From NCBI GenBank assembly GCA_003599505.1, contig QZKO01000062.1:1-59692 (forward strand): a stretch of DNA of 59,692 nt, read 5' to 3'. Origin of the DNA: Nitrospiraceae bacterium. Its GTDB lineage: Bacteria; Nitrospirota; Thermodesulfovibrionia; UBA6902. The notes beneath the pieces were generated by a model. It saw only the letters and a list, made by a program, of their open reading frames with translations. It was not told the DNA's origin and did not search any database. Shown here piece after piece: positions 43,444 through 52,975 of this stretch; the stretch's first letter is position 1, and each line of letters starts with the position of its first letter. The translations under genes were made by a program, and so were the position numbers.

Positions 43444-44619
43444 TTAACCTTTTCTTTTCAGCCAGTTGTAAGACCTGGAGCCGTGCACTGCTTCAATCGG
43501 TTTTGTACCCAGGAGGTTCAAAAGCAGTTTGACCGGGAAATGACCGGTGGTTCTAAAAGCCTTGAAGAGGAAATCCCGTATTTTCAGGGCATATTCGAAT
43601 TCAGTAAAAATATCTTTCTCAAGTAACCGCACATATCTTTCAGCAGCGTATATGTTCCGTGATGCCTTTTCTTTATTCCCTCCAAGGGCGTCAAGGACGG
43701 CATGAGACGCGAGTTCCGCGCTTCTCTGGGCGTAGAATATTCCTTCGCCAAGCAGAGGGTCTGCAAAGCCCGCTGCGTCTCCGGCGAGCAATACGCTTCT
43801 GAACACCGGCTTTTGCAGGTAATTGCCGTATGGAAAGGTATACCCTTTAGCCTGGTATGGTCCGGGATTTTTTATGTTCAGCACGGACAGAAAATCGTGC
43901 ATCGACAGTAAAAACTTTTTTCTGTCCCCCCTCAGGAGACCTCCTGCCCCTATGACGAGCCTGTCTTTATTCGGGAATGCCCATGCGTATCCATAATTTC
44001 TATAGTCAAAACAGAGGGCTGGATGGTCCATGGACTGCGGCAGGTCTGAACGACTGATAAAAATCTCCAGCGCGGCGCCGAGACCGCTGCGCCACGCGGC
44101 CCTGTCAAATGCCTCTTCCGGGAATTGCCGTCTTATGATGCTGTTTATTCCATCAGCCCCGATTATGAATTCTGAAGCGAATTCCTTCCCTGACGATGTT
44201 CGTACTAGGCCGCGCTCCGTATCAACAGATGAGACCCTTTCTCCTTCAATAAGATGGGCGCCTGCCTGCCGGGTCTTTCCAAGAAAGAAGTCATCATATG
44301 CGTACCTCTGAACAAAGTAAAAAGGGGTACCCCCTTCTTTGTCAAGGATGCGCTTGTTCCGGTAAAAAATTTCACAGCGCCCGGATGCAAAATTGATGAT
44401 ATTGTTTTTTTTGAGGCCCTCTGCCGTTTCTCCGAATACACGTCCGAGAAGTTTTACCGTCTTATCGGTTATGCAGCCCCCGCACAGTTTGTGCCTCGGG
44501 AATCTGCTCTTGTCGATAATTAAAACCCTGAGACCGGCCTTGCTCAGGATATACCCTGCCGTGGAACCGGCAGGCCCGCCGCCGACTATTATTACGTCGT
44601 ATATCTTTGAGTTGTTCAT
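43444..44619 (-). CDS. geranylgeranyl reductase family FAD-dependent oxidoreductase
   Basis: A 391-residue flavoprotein. IIVGGGPAGSTAGYIL (10-25) is the FAD motif, RFPRHKLCGGCIT is the conserved Cys loop of the GGR family, and the later LLAGDAAGFADPLLGEGIFYAQRSA is the second FAD motif. These enzymes reduce isoprenoid double bonds; here it could saturate the side chain of a quinone or a polyprenyl lipid. It lies alone downstream of nupC on the same strand. A role in the lipid cluster is not implied by distance (14 kb). Confidence 0.85.
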   Translation of the reverse strand: MNNSKIYDVIIVGGGPAGSTAGYILSKAGLRVLIIDKSRFPRHKLCGGCITDKTVKLLGRVFGETAEGLKKNNIINFASGRCEIFYRNKRILDKEGGTPFYFVQRYAYDDFFLGKTRQAGAHLIEGERVSSVDTERGLVRTSSGKEFASEFIIGADGINSIIRRQFPEEAFDRAAWRSGLGAALEIFISRSDLPQSMDHPALCFDYRNYGYAWAFPNKDRLVIGAGGLLRGDRKKFLLSMHDFLSVLNIKNPGPYQAKGYTFPYGNYLQKPVFRSVLLAGDAAGFADPLLGEGIFYAQRSAELASHAVLDALGGNKEKASRNIYAAERYVRLLEKDIFTEFEYALKIRDFLFKAFRTTGHFPVKLLLNLLGTKPIEAVHGSRSYNWLKRKG

Positions 44620-44654
44620 GGCCTGAACCGAGTGCCTCTGTGTTTTTTTGACCT

Positions 44655-45959
44655 TTATTTCCCAAACAATATAGATTCACCTGTAAAAAAAGTCCCGGCA
44701 ACAGCGGCGGTCATCAGACAGGCAAGCGTCGCCGCAAGGAGCGCCCGCAGACCGACAGCGGAAAGGTCCGCCGTCCTTTTCGGCACAAGGGCCGCGGTGC
44801 CTCCAACGAATATCGCGAGTGAGGCGAAATGGGCGAAGCCGTTGAGCGCGTACGCCGCCACTACCGCTGAACGCGGGTCTTTCAGGGCGCCGGAAGAAAG
44901 GAGGACGTTAAGGTCCTGGTATGACTTCACTTCAGTAAGGACCGCTCTTTCTCCTATGATCCTGGCGATTTCAAAGGCGTCGGAAGGCGGAACGCCTATG
45001 ATGAGCGTGAAGGGATAACACAAATAACCCAAAAGCCCCTTCAGGGTCCAGTCCACCTGTATCCCGGTAATGCCGTTCAGTCTGATGCCGATACTTCCCA
45101 CAAGAAAATCAATCAGGGCTACAATGCCCAGGAAAGCCAGAAGCAGAGCTATAATCCCCGCGACCATCTTTACGCCTTCATGCGCGTTTGCAATAATCGC
45201 TTCCATAACAGAGGACTCTTTCTGATAATAAGGCGTTATGTCCAGTCCCAACGTCTCCGGCTTTTCTGTTTCAGGCATGATGAGCTTTGACATTACAATC
45301 GCCGCGACCGCGGAAAGCACGGAGGCGGACACGAGATGCCCCGCGATTGTCGGGAAATTCTTCTGAAGAATAAAAACATAGAGGGCCAGGACATTTGACG
45401 CAGTAGTCGACATGCCCGCGGCGAGTATCGTACAGAACTCGGACTTTGTCATTTTGCCCAGATACGGCAGCACCGTCATGTTCGCTTCAACACCGACAAA
45501 TATGTTGCTTGAGACGCTGAGGGATTCAGCGCCGCTTATCTTCATAAGCCGCGTAAAAGCCTTTGAGAACATCTTTATCAGCCGGGGCATTACGCCTATG
45601 TAATAAAGAATTCCCATAAGGCTCGCGAAAAATATTATTGTGGGAAGCGCCTGGAAAGCGAGAATGAAACCGAGGGACTCCTCGCCCATTTCATTTTTTG
45701 CCCCCGGAGGAAGGGCGAGTCTGCCGAATAAAAACCTTACGCCAGCGGTCGCGCTGTCAAGGACCCTCACGACCGCGTCATTTACAAAAAGAAATATTTT
45801 TGAGCCTGCCGGGACGTGAAAAATGAAAAGTGCCAATATGAGCTGAAGGGCTGTCCCCCATATGATGACGCGCCAGTTAACGACTTTCCTGTTTGCGGAT
45901 AACAGCCACGCAACGGCCATAAGGATGAATATCCCGGCAAAGCTTACAATGTTGTACAT
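44655..45959 (-). CDS. nupC: concentrative nucleoside transporter (NupC/CNT family)
   Basis: A 434-residue protein with about ten helices. The core CNT motifs are visible: FGRLALPPGA followed by GFILAFQALPTIIFFASLMGILYYIG, then SNIFVGVEANMTVLPYLGKMTKSEF (the nucleoside-binding GQTEAP-like region, in a variant form), and ALNGFAHFASLAIFVGG near the end. It imports nucleosides with protons or sodium. The gene sits 36 bases upstream of the GGR-family gene. Substrate range cannot be told. Confidence 0.9.
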   Translation of the reverse strand: MYNIVSFAGIFILMAVAWLLSANRKVVNWRVIIWGTALQLILALFIFHVPAGSKIFLFVNDAVVRVLDSATAGVRFLFGRLALPPGAKNEMGEESLGFILAFQALPTIIFFASLMGILYYIGVMPRLIKMFSKAFTRLMKISGAESLSVSSNIFVGVEANMTVLPYLGKMTKSEFCTILAAGMSTTASNVLALYVFILQKNFPTIAGHLVSASVLSAVAAIVMSKLIMPETEKPETLGLDITPYYQKESSVMEAIIANAHEGVKMVAGIIALLLAFLGIVALIDFLVGSIGIRLNGITGIQVDWTLKGLLGYLCYPFTLIIGVPPSDAFEIARIIGERAVLTEVKSYQDLNVLLSSGALKDPRSAVVAAYALNGFAHFASLAIFVGGTAALVPKRTADLSAVGLRALLAATLACLMTAAVAGTFFTGESILFGK

Positions 45960-46035
45960 GGAAATTCTCCCTTTCTTTTTAAGGACTCTGAAATAATATC
46001 CAAAATTATCGAATTGTTCAAGAACAGGGACCCTG

Positions 46036-47271
46036 TTAAAGATTTTCCGCCTGGTTTCGCATCGAGAACCCCTTAAGCGCCGGCAACCCCTCTCCCTTAT
46101 ACTGGATCATGACGTTATGCGTCTCACCCATTCCCTGCGGGAATATCAACCCTTTGAGTTTTGACATTTCATGGGTGAAATCAGCGGCCCCTGAATAAAG
46201 TTCGATGATGACCTCATCAATCCCTGAAGCTATAAGGAAAGTCCCCTGCGGGCAATAGCCGGTTGTTTTAAAGCCGAGCTCTTCTCCCCATTCCTTCAGT
46301 GATGAAAAATTTACGTGCGCGGTAATGTCCTGTTCGCCCGGATTACGGTAAGGGTCTTCATTTACCTGATGTTTGTGATAGCACAGAAGGCTGCCTTTTG
46401 AACGTTCTTCGCTGTAATATTCCTTCGTGGAATACCCGTAGTCTATTGTGAGAATAAAACCTTTCTTAAGCGCAGCGTCGACTTCTTTGAGCCAGTCTTT
46501 TATTCTCAGGTTTATTTCTGTCCTGTAGCCCTGGTGAAGATTGACGGAAAATTCTTTGAGGTAATTTGTTAATCCCCCGGAGCCGGCCTTGTTTTTTATC
46601 TCTGTAAATTCACAACCGTTATAATCCACATAGATTTCCTTTAATTCATCTTCCATCTCAACAAGGTGGACAGGGAATGCGTCGAGCAGCTCGTTTGAAA
46701 GGATGCATCCCGTGATGCCGCCGTTGAATTCTCCCAAAGATTTTGCCCATCCTATCAATTCAGGGCATCCCCCGGCGGCTTTATCTGTCCTTTCGCATGG
46801 GCGGGTTTTAAACCCGCCCCTACAATGCGTGGGAAAATCTTTTAAATAATCACTAAGCAATTCCCTCTGTTTTTCTTCAAAATGCCCATACGGCTCGACA
46901 ATCACATATTTCAAAGACGTTAAAAAATTATTTTTATCTTTCAGAAGGGCAGGGCCATTTGATTTCTTGTGCAGATAATCAAGGATATCCTTGCAGAGAT
47001 ATCCCGCGCCGGCGCCCATTTCGACAGCATGGAAGACAGGGGGTCTTCCCATTACGTCCCACATCTCCATCAATTGCCTTGCCAGCATTGCCCCGAACAC
47101 CGGATGAAGATGCGGACTTGTGTAGAAATCGCCTTTTCTGCCTATAGTGGTTTTCCCGGACGAATAGTATCCAAGTTCCGGACAATAAAGCGCCATGTCC
47201 ATAAAAATTTCGAAGGTGACCGGGCCTTCTTTAGTAATTTTATTGATAATTATCTGTCTGAGGGGATTCAT
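46036..47271 (-). CDS. MidA/NDUFAF7-like SAM-dependent methyltransferase with repeat insertion
   Basis: A 411-residue class I methyltransferase of the DUF185 family. ITKEGPVTFEIFMDMALYCPELGYYSSGKTTIGRKGDFYTSP is the N-terminal signature and VEMGAGAGYL (about 88-97) binds SAM. In mitochondria relatives methylate an Arg of complex I. At about residues 147-161 the protein reads FPTHCRGGFKTRPCER, encoded by a palindromic DNA repeat, so the gene is longer here than expected at that spot. It lies beside the diguanylate cyclase. The bacterial substrate is unknown. Confidence 0.85.
   Translation of the reverse strand: MNPLRQIIINKITKEGPVTFEIFMDMALYCPELGYYSSGKTTIGRKGDFYTSPHLHPVFGAMLARQLMEMWDVMGRPPVFHAVEMGAGAGYLCKDILDYLHKKSNGPALLKDKNNFLTSLKYVIVEPYGHFEEKQRELLSDYLKDFPTHCRGGFKTRPCERTDKAAGGCPELIGWAKSLGEFNGGITGCILSNELLDAFPVHLVEMEDELKEIYVDYNGCEFTEIKNKAGSGGLTNYLKEFSVNLHQGYRTEINLRIKDWLKEVDAALKKGFILTIDYGYSTKEYYSEERSKGSLLCYHKHQVNEDPYRNPGEQDITAHVNFSSLKEWGEELGFKTTGYCPQGTFLIASGIDEVIIELYSGAADFTHEMSKLKGLIFPQGMGETHNVMIQYKGEGLPALKGFSMRNQAENL
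46794..46829. repeat. palindromic repeat inserted in the midA-like gene
   Basis: A 10-bp stem GGGCGGGTTT (46799-46808) with AAACCCGCCC (46810-46819), and an outer CGCAT/ATGCG pair at 46794 and 46825. The same kind of element (TAGGGGCGGGTTTTAAACCC-type) is common between genes in many bacteria, yet here it is in frame inside a coding region. Confidence 0.7.
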
Positions 47272-47284
47272 GACGAATTCATGC

Positions 47285-47332
47285 AGGGGCGATTCGGTGA
47301 ACCGCCCCTCAGGGCGACCCAGCGGGTCGCCC
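47285..47332. repeat. double palindromic repeat at the 3' end of the GGDEF gene
   Basis: AGGGGCG/CGCCCCT (47285-47291, 47303-47309) and GGGCGACCC/GGGTCGCCC (47312-47320, 47324-47332) form two adjacent hairpins. The second encodes the last residues of the diguanylate cyclase and matches the repeat at 42908. Confidence 0.65.
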
Positions 47333-48781
47333 CTGCTCCTTCTCCGTCCACATATCGGCAGTAAATCTCACCACCTGGTTCCTGCCTTTGTCCTTGGCCC
47401 TGTATAGTGCCACGTCGGCAAATTTTATTGCCTGCCAGAAACTTTCCGTATCCACGGGAAATTCGCTCACCCCGAGACTTATTGTCTTTTTGATCACGCC
47501 GTCCGATACTTTTATTTTTGTCTGTTCGACGGTCTCCCTGATTTTACCGGCTACCATTACTGTTTCACCGCTTTTAATGTCGAGCATAAGGACGAGGAAT
47601 TCCTCTCCGCCGAACCGTATTACCAGGTCCGATGAGCGGATGCATTTTCTGATGATCTCCGCTGTCTCTTTCAGCACGTCATCGCCCACATTATGGCCGT
47701 AAAGGTCATTTACCTGTTTGAAGAAATCAAGATCGCACATTATTAAACCCACGTTTTTCTGCCTCCTGAGCACCCCCGCTACAAAGGCCTCCGAGTGTTC
47801 CTGCAGGAACCTTCTGTTATAAAGGCCTGTCAGGGAGTCTTTGAGGGCCGATTCACGCAGGGTATGCATCAGCCTTTTCGCTTCGATTACTGAAAGAGAT
47901 TCCCGGATGTACTGTTCCGCCCTGAACAACCTTTTTTCTTTTTTGTCGGCGCTGTAATCTTTTTTGTCGAAGAGGAATTGCACGACTCCCCCTGTCCTGC
48001 CGCCCACAATCATGGGGATGCATACGTGCATCTGCTCAAGACCCGGCTTGAACTGCTTGCAGACTTCGGGAAATTCCCGGGAAGAGATCATATGCCCGGT
48101 CTTTTTGACTTTGCACAGCTCGCAGTCATGCAGGATCTCTTCGCGGCACAATATATCCGCCTCATTCAGCAAGAGCGGATAAACGGGCCTCATCCTGTTC
48201 TGGTCGCCGGAAACCTCGAAGATGATAAAGTCATTCAGGCCGATTCTTTCACGGAAGACCTTGCCCAGACGGGAGTATATATCCTCAAGCTTGTCGTCTT
48301 CTTCAATGACCTTTTTGAAAGTCGCCAGATCGTGGATTCCCTCCATGAGTGTATTGAACTCTTCAGAGAGTTTTCCAATTTCATCTCTTGAGCGGATATC
48401 GACTTTTCTGCTGAAGTCTATTTCCCCTTCGCTGAATACCCGGATCTGCTCGGAGATCGATTTGACCGGCCCGGCAATGGCCCGTGAGATTAATATTGTA
48501 AAAACCGCAAGCAGCGTCGTTGCCAGCAGGAGGGCCCCTGTAACGGCGTAAAAGGCGAGACTCGCGACTTCCAGGTTCTTCATGATCTCAAGTGTAACCA
48601 GGTCAGAGGAGATTGTTTGGTCGACAATGGCATGCGTTCGCCTGTAGATATCCACGTAAGCCGCGGCGCTTATCATGAACATCACAAGCAACCAGAAGAA
48701 AATGCCGAGAGAGAACAATGTGAATTTTTTCTTTATCGGCTGGTTTCTGAAAGTGACGGAGTTGATAATTTTTTTCAGCAT
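47309..48781 (-). CDS. membrane diguanylate cyclase (HAMP-GAF-like-GGDEF)
   Basis: A 490-residue sensor. Two membrane helices (about 20-45 and 75-100) flank a short periplasmic loop; a HAMP domain (about 105-155, GPVKSISEQIRVF) follows; a Cys-containing sensory region (about 155-290) with CREEILHDCELC could bind metal or a cofactor. The GGDEF domain (about 310-475) has FGGEEFLVL (active GGEEF) and RSSD, the RxxD inhibitory site placed correctly before it. It makes c-di-GMP. The last residues (QGRPAGSP) come from a DNA repeat. Confidence 0.9.
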   Translation of the reverse strand: MLKKIINSVTFRNQPIKKKFTLFSLGIFFWLLVMFMISAAAYVDIYRRTHAIVDQTISSDLVTLEIMKNLEVASLAFYAVTGALLLATTLLAVFTILISRAIAGPVKSISEQIRVFSEGEIDFSRKVDIRSRDEIGKLSEEFNTLMEGIHDLATFKKVIEEDDKLEDIYSRLGKVFRERIGLNDFIIFEVSGDQNRMRPVYPLLLNEADILCREEILHDCELCKVKKTGHMISSREFPEVCKQFKPGLEQMHVCIPMIVGGRTGGVVQFLFDKKDYSADKKEKRLFRAEQYIRESLSVIEAKRLMHTLRESALKDSLTGLYNRRFLQEHSEAFVAGVLRRQKNVGLIMCDLDFFKQVNDLYGHNVGDDVLKETAEIIRKCIRSSDLVIRFGGEEFLVLMLDIKSGETVMVAGKIRETVEQTKIKVSDGVIKKTISLGVSEFPVDTESFWQAIKFADVALYRAKDKGRNQVVRFTADMWTEKEQGRPAGSP

Positions 48782-48819
48782 CGTATTCTATTTAACTCCG
48801 TGTCTCTGTGGTTAATAAG

Positions 48820-49803
48820 CTATTTAACTTCCAGCATCCTGTCAAGCGCCCTCTTTGCGGGAACCCTTATCTCTTCAGGGACCTTAATCTTGTACGTCAT
48901 GGTCTCCATCGCGTGAAACACGCTGCTCAGGGTGGTCTTTTTCATATTGGGGCATACCATATCTTTTCTCAGGGGATGGAAAATTTTATCCGGGTTGTCT
49001 TTCCTGAGTTTGTAGAGAAGTCCGGTTTCAGTGCCGATAATGAATTCCCCGGCGTCCGAAGCTTTTGCGAACCTGATCATGCCGGAAGTGCTTGTTACAT
49101 AATCCGCCATTTCGCTGACTTCTATCCTGCATTCGGGATGGGCGATGAGCACCGCGCCGGGATGGTCTTTCCTCGCCCTCGTTACGTCGTCGGGTGTGAC
49201 CCTGTCATGCACATGACAGAAACCGTCCCAGGCGATGACTTCTTTTTTTGTGTTTTTCGCGATCCATGCCGAGAGGTTTCTGTCAGGAATGCAAATTACT
49301 TTATCGGTATCAAGTGATTCCACTATCTTTACTCCGTTGGCTGATGTGCAGCAGATATCGCTTTCTGCTTTTACGTCTGCCGTGGTGTTTACATACGCTA
49401 CAACAGGCACGCCGGGATGCAGGGCCTTGATGTCCCGTAAGGTAAAATCAGCCGGATATCTGTACCCGCCTGTATAATGGTACCCTGGGAACTGCGTTTT
49501 TAAGTGCCTTACGGAGCTGACGGTTATCATGTCGGCCATCGGGCAGCAGGCCCCTATCTCGGGGAGGATAACGGTTTTATCAGGTGAGAGGATCGAAGCG
49601 CTTTCAGCCATAAAATTTACGCCGCAAAATACAATGACTTCACATTCTATCGAGGCCGCGGTGCGTGAAAGCTCCAGTGAATCGCCCGTATAATCCGCGA
49701 TTTCCTGGACCTCTTCCCGCTGGTAATTATGGGCGAGAATAATCGCGTTTCTCTCTTTTTTGAAATGTAATATCTTTTCACGCAGGATATCTTTTTCTGT
49801 CAT
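48820..49803 (-). CDS. nadA: quinolinate synthase NadA
   Basis: A 327-residue iron-sulfur enzyme that condenses iminoaspartate with dihydroxyacetone phosphate in NAD synthesis. The three-fold repeat is visible: LAHNYQREEVQEIADYTGDSLELSRTA, then VFCGVNFMAESASIL and PEIGACCPMADMI. Cluster ligands are Cys in GACCPMA, in the central region, and in MVCPNMKKTTL near the C-terminus. The 4Fe-4S cluster is oxygen sensitive. It lies between the cyclase and the lytic transglycosylase, all on the minus strand, with CTCTGTG-type repeats at both sides. Confidence 0.95.
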   Translation of the reverse strand: MTEKDILREKILHFKKERNAIILAHNYQREEVQEIADYTGDSLELSRTAASIECEVIVFCGVNFMAESASILSPDKTVILPEIGACCPMADMITVSSVRHLKTQFPGYHYTGGYRYPADFTLRDIKALHPGVPVVAYVNTTADVKAESDICCTSANGVKIVESLDTDKVICIPDRNLSAWIAKNTKKEVIAWDGFCHVHDRVTPDDVTRARKDHPGAVLIAHPECRIEVSEMADYVTSTSGMIRFAKASDAGEFIIGTETGLLYKLRKDNPDKIFHPLRKDMVCPNMKKTTLSSVFHAMETMTYKIKVPEEIRVPAKRALDRMLEVK

Positions 49804-49896
49804 AGTTATATGTTACACGAGCATCAAATTTTATTATTATACACAAAATTCTCCGTGTTCTCTGTGGCTGATTAAATTTTTTAATGAAATGAAATG

Positions 49897-50577
49897 TCAG
49901 AAGCTTGAGACCTTGAAGTTTTGATAAGCGAAAGGAGTATTTGTGAAAAGAACGGTCCCGTCGTCCAGGGTGACCTTATAAATTCTTGCTGCCACGGCCC
50001 CGGGGTTTAAAGATTTTCCCTTGTAAGCCGACAGGACCTTCTTTACGTATTGTCTTGTCTCTGTGATGGATGGGATCCCTCCGTGCGATTCCACTTTCTT
50101 CGGCCCCGCGTTATATGCCGCGAGGGCGAGGGGCAGGTCGTTGAACTTATCAAGGAGGAAGCGGAGATACCGCGTGCCTCCTTCAATGTTTTCTTCAGGG
50201 TTAAACGGGTTGCTCACCGACAGGTCTTTTGCCGTTGAGGGCATAAGCTGCATCAGTCCCATGGCCCCCTTGTTTGAGACCGCGCTGTAATTCCAGTTTG
50301 ATTCAACAGATATGACAGCCTTTATCAGGGACGGCTCGATATCATATTTTGACGACATACTGTGAATTATTTCTTCATAATCATCCGGTCTCTGATAATC
50401 TTTGCTTTTTTCGGACAGGACCTTGCTGAAACCTTTACTGTCGGGGACATTTGTGTCGGGGACATTTGTATAATAGGTAATCCCGCTTTCGTCAACATAT
50501 TTGTATATATCAGCGGAGGAGCCGGTCCCTATGGTGATGATTATGAAAAATAAAATTATGGAAGCCGTTCTTGCCAT
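49897..50577 (-). CDS. periplasmic lytic transglycosylase (DUF4124-SLT)
   Basis: About 226 residues from MARTASIILF, which gives a proper signal peptide (AxA-like GSSA cleavage). DUF4124 (ADIYKYVDESGITYYTN) is followed by an SLT domain with the catalytic Glu in VISVESNW, then GAMGLMQLMP, and AYNAGPKKV. It cleaves peptidoglycan glycan strands. Bases 50447-50476 are a 15-bp tandem duplication giving NVPDTNVPDS. An ATG at 50640 would add 21 residues; it is less convincing. Neither start has a Shine-Dalgarno. Confidence 0.87.
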   Translation of the reverse strand: MARTASIILFFIIITIGTGSSADIYKYVDESGITYYTNVPDTNVPDSKGFSKVLSEKSKDYQRPDDYEEIIHSMSSKYDIEPSLIKAVISVESNWNYSAVSNKGAMGLMQLMPSTAKDLSVSNPFNPEENIEGGTRYLRFLLDKFNDLPLALAAYNAGPKKVESHGGIPSITETRQYVKKVLSAYKGKSLNPGAVAARIYKVTLDDGTVLFTNTPFAYQNFKVSSF

Positions 50578-50857
50578 TACAAAAATATACCATGTGAAAG
50601 ATGGCATGGTCAATTTAAATTTTCGGGTCTGGTCAGTCATATATATAGTATTTTCGGCATATTCAGGAATTTTTTAAGTGAATTAAATCACATTACCGTG
50701 TAATATAACTAAAAAAGCATTTTGCCACGGATAAACGCGGATAAGCATAGATGGAATAAAAAGTCATGCTCATTATACTCCAATGGCGTGATAAATAAGA
50801 TTTTTTGTTTAACAATCCGTGTAACTCAGCGGCTGACCGCCGTTTATAATTTTTTAT

Positions 50858-52162
50858 ATGTCAAAACCAGTTATTGCAATAGTCGGTAGGCCGAATGTGG
50901 GGAAGTCCACGCTTTTTAACAGGATGATAGGGGAAAGGCGCGCTGTTGTAGAAGACATTCCCGGCATTACGCGTGACAGAATTTACGGCAAGGCGGAATG
51001 GAATAATAAAACTTTCCTTGTTGTCGATACAGGCGGGTTCCAGCATGACCCCGGCGAAGACATAAGCCGGCAGGTGAACAGGCAGGTGCTTATCGCTGTC
51101 GAGGAGGCGGATGTCATTGTCCTGCTGATGGATGCTGAAAACGGGGTGCTCCCCCCGGATATTGAGTTGATCGATAGATTGAGGCAATCCGGCAAGAGGG
51201 CTTTTTACGCTGTAAACAAAATCGACGGCCCCAAAAAGGAAAAAGCTCTCTATGATTTTTACTCTGCCGGCGTTGACTTGTACCCCCTGTCGGCGCTGAG
51301 CGGCTACGGATATGAAGAACTTATGGACCGCATTGCAGGGTTTCTGCCGGAAGAGGGGGAAGAGGCGTTCGCGTATCCGAGGATCGCGATAGTGGGAAGA
51401 CCGAATGTCGGCAAATCAACGCTTGTAAATTCCCTTCTCGGCAGGGAAAGAATGATCGTCAGCCCTGTGGCCGGCACAACAAGAGACGCGGTAGATTCAA
51501 TCTGTTCATATTACAGGAAAAAATATATTATTATTGACACGGCGGGGATACGCAGAAGGGGCCGGATGGCGAAGACAGCGGAAAGATATTCTTTCATGAG
51601 GACGTTAAAAAATATTGAGGATTGCGATGTGGCATTGCTCATACTTGACGCCTCTGAAGGAGTAGTAGAACTGGACCAGAAGATCGCGGGACTGATTTTT
51701 CAGGCAAAAAGAGGGGCGGTTATCCTCCTGAATAAATGGGACCTTGTCGATAAGACATCTTTAGCTCTGAAAGAGATTGAGGAACGGGTGTATCAAAAAC
51801 TGTGGTTCATGCGGTATGCGCCTATATTGACCATATCGGCACTGAGCAGGCAGAGGGTCACGAAACTTTTCACTTTAACCGACAAGATTATCGCCGAGGG
51901 GGCAAAACGTATTGATACACATGAATTGAACCGGTTCCTCGGGAATATGCTCGCAACGCGGGAACCGGCGCTGCATAAAGGGAAGAGGGTAAAAATATAT
52001 TATATTACCCAGATTAAAACAAGCCCTCCCGGTTTTGTGATATTCACAAACTGCCGGGAAGGGATAAAAGAACAGTACATAAAGTTCATGGAAAACCGGC
52101 TCAGGGAGCGTTTCTCCTTTAAAGGGGTCCCCGTGGAAATTTATGTCAGGCAAAAAAACTGA
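50858..52162 (+). CDS. der: ribosome biogenesis GTPase Der
   Basis: A 434-residue protein with two tandem G domains (GRPNVGKSTLFNRM near 10 and GRPNVGKSTLVNSLL near 185) and a C-terminal KH-like domain. DTGGF and DTAGI are the G3 motifs, NKIDG and NKWD the G4 motifs. It matures the 50S subunit. It starts ATGTCAAAACC without a strong Shine-Dalgarno. The next gene begins 3 bases after its stop, so they are probably co-transcribed. Confidence 0.96.
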   Translation: MSKPVIAIVGRPNVGKSTLFNRMIGERRAVVEDIPGITRDRIYGKAEWNNKTFLVVDTGGFQHDPGEDISRQVNRQVLIAVEEADVIVLLMDAENGVLPPDIELIDRLRQSGKRAFYAVNKIDGPKKEKALYDFYSAGVDLYPLSALSGYGYEELMDRIAGFLPEEGEEAFAYPRIAIVGRPNVGKSTLVNSLLGRERMIVSPVAGTTRDAVDSICSYYRKKYIIIDTAGIRRRGRMAKTAERYSFMRTLKNIEDCDVALLILDASEGVVELDQKIAGLIFQAKRGAVILLNKWDLVDKTSLALKEIEERVYQKLWFMRYAPILTISALSRQRVTKLFTLTDKIIAEGAKRIDTHELNRFLGNMLATREPALHKGKRVKIYYITQIKTSPPGFVIFTNCREGIKEQYIKFMENRLRERFSFKGVPVEIYVRQKN

Positions 52163-52165
52163 GTA

Positions 52166-52975
52166 ATGCGCTTAATAAAGGTGTTCGGAAACAGCGTGGC
52201 CGCATTCTTCAGGGATGAATGCTTTTATCTCGCGGCGTCAATCGCGTATTTTCTTATCATGTCTCTGGTGCCTTTAAGCCTTCTGATTATTTCCCTCTAC
52301 GGGCATATGATGGGCGGGAATGAGGCGATTTACCGTTACTCCCTGTCGCGGCTCGTCGGTTTCTTTCCCGCTGTTACACAGGGAATAACCAATGAGCTCA
52401 AAAACATAATCACCTTCAGGGGCATAAGCTGGGTTACGCTCATCATGTACGGCTTCCTTTCCCTTCAACTGTTCTATTCCATGGAGCGGGCGATGGACGT
52501 TATCTTCAAGATTCCGAAGAGGAGACACTTTCTGCTTACTATCTTCTGGACTGTTTTGATCGTGTCCCTCGTCATGGTATTTTTGTTCCTCTCTTTTACA
52601 TTGAGCTCGTTGTCCGGGGTGTTCGGCGAATATCCGATGAACATATTCGGGGTCGCGCTGGGCAGTAAGGCGGGAATATTCATAAAATACATAGCCCCCT
52701 TTCTTCTGGTGCTTGCGACGTTTACTGCCGTATACAAGGTTGTGCCTAAAACGAAGGTGCCGTTGAAAAACGCTTTTGCCGGGGCGCTCCTTCTGACTTT
52801 CTTGTGGGAGCTCGCCAAATTCGTCTTCACGTGGATGGTGAGAAACGCTTCTTATATAGGCGCGATATACGGCTCGTTGAGCACCTTTATTCTTTTTCTC
52901 ATGTGGATGTATTATATTTCGTGCATCTTTCTCCTTGGAGGAGAGTTTGTGAAAAATCTGGACGGGAAGCGGTGA
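52166..52975 (+). CDS. YihY/BrkB-family inner-membrane protein
   Basis: A 269-residue protein with six predicted helices. FFRDECFYLAASIAYFLIMSLVPL (about 13-36) is the family N-terminal signature; helices follow near 85-110, 120-150, 165-190, 200-225 and 235-260. Conserved LWELAKFVFTWMVRNASYIGAIYGSLSTFILFLMWMYY near the end is typical. The family was once called ribonuclease BN, but that activity belongs to another gene; the true role is unknown. It follows der by 3 bases and its TGA overlaps the next ATG (TGATG). Confidence 0.9.
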   Translation: MRLIKVFGNSVAAFFRDECFYLAASIAYFLIMSLVPLSLLIISLYGHMMGGNEAIYRYSLSRLVGFFPAVTQGITNELKNIITFRGISWVTLIMYGFLSLQLFYSMERAMDVIFKIPKRRHFLLTIFWTVLIVSLVMVFLFLSFTLSSLSGVFGEYPMNIFGVALGSKAGIFIKYIAPFLLVLATFTAVYKVVPKTKVPLKNAFAGALLLTFLWELAKFVFTWMVRNASYIGAIYGSLSTFILFLMWMYYISCIFLLGGEFVKNLDGKR

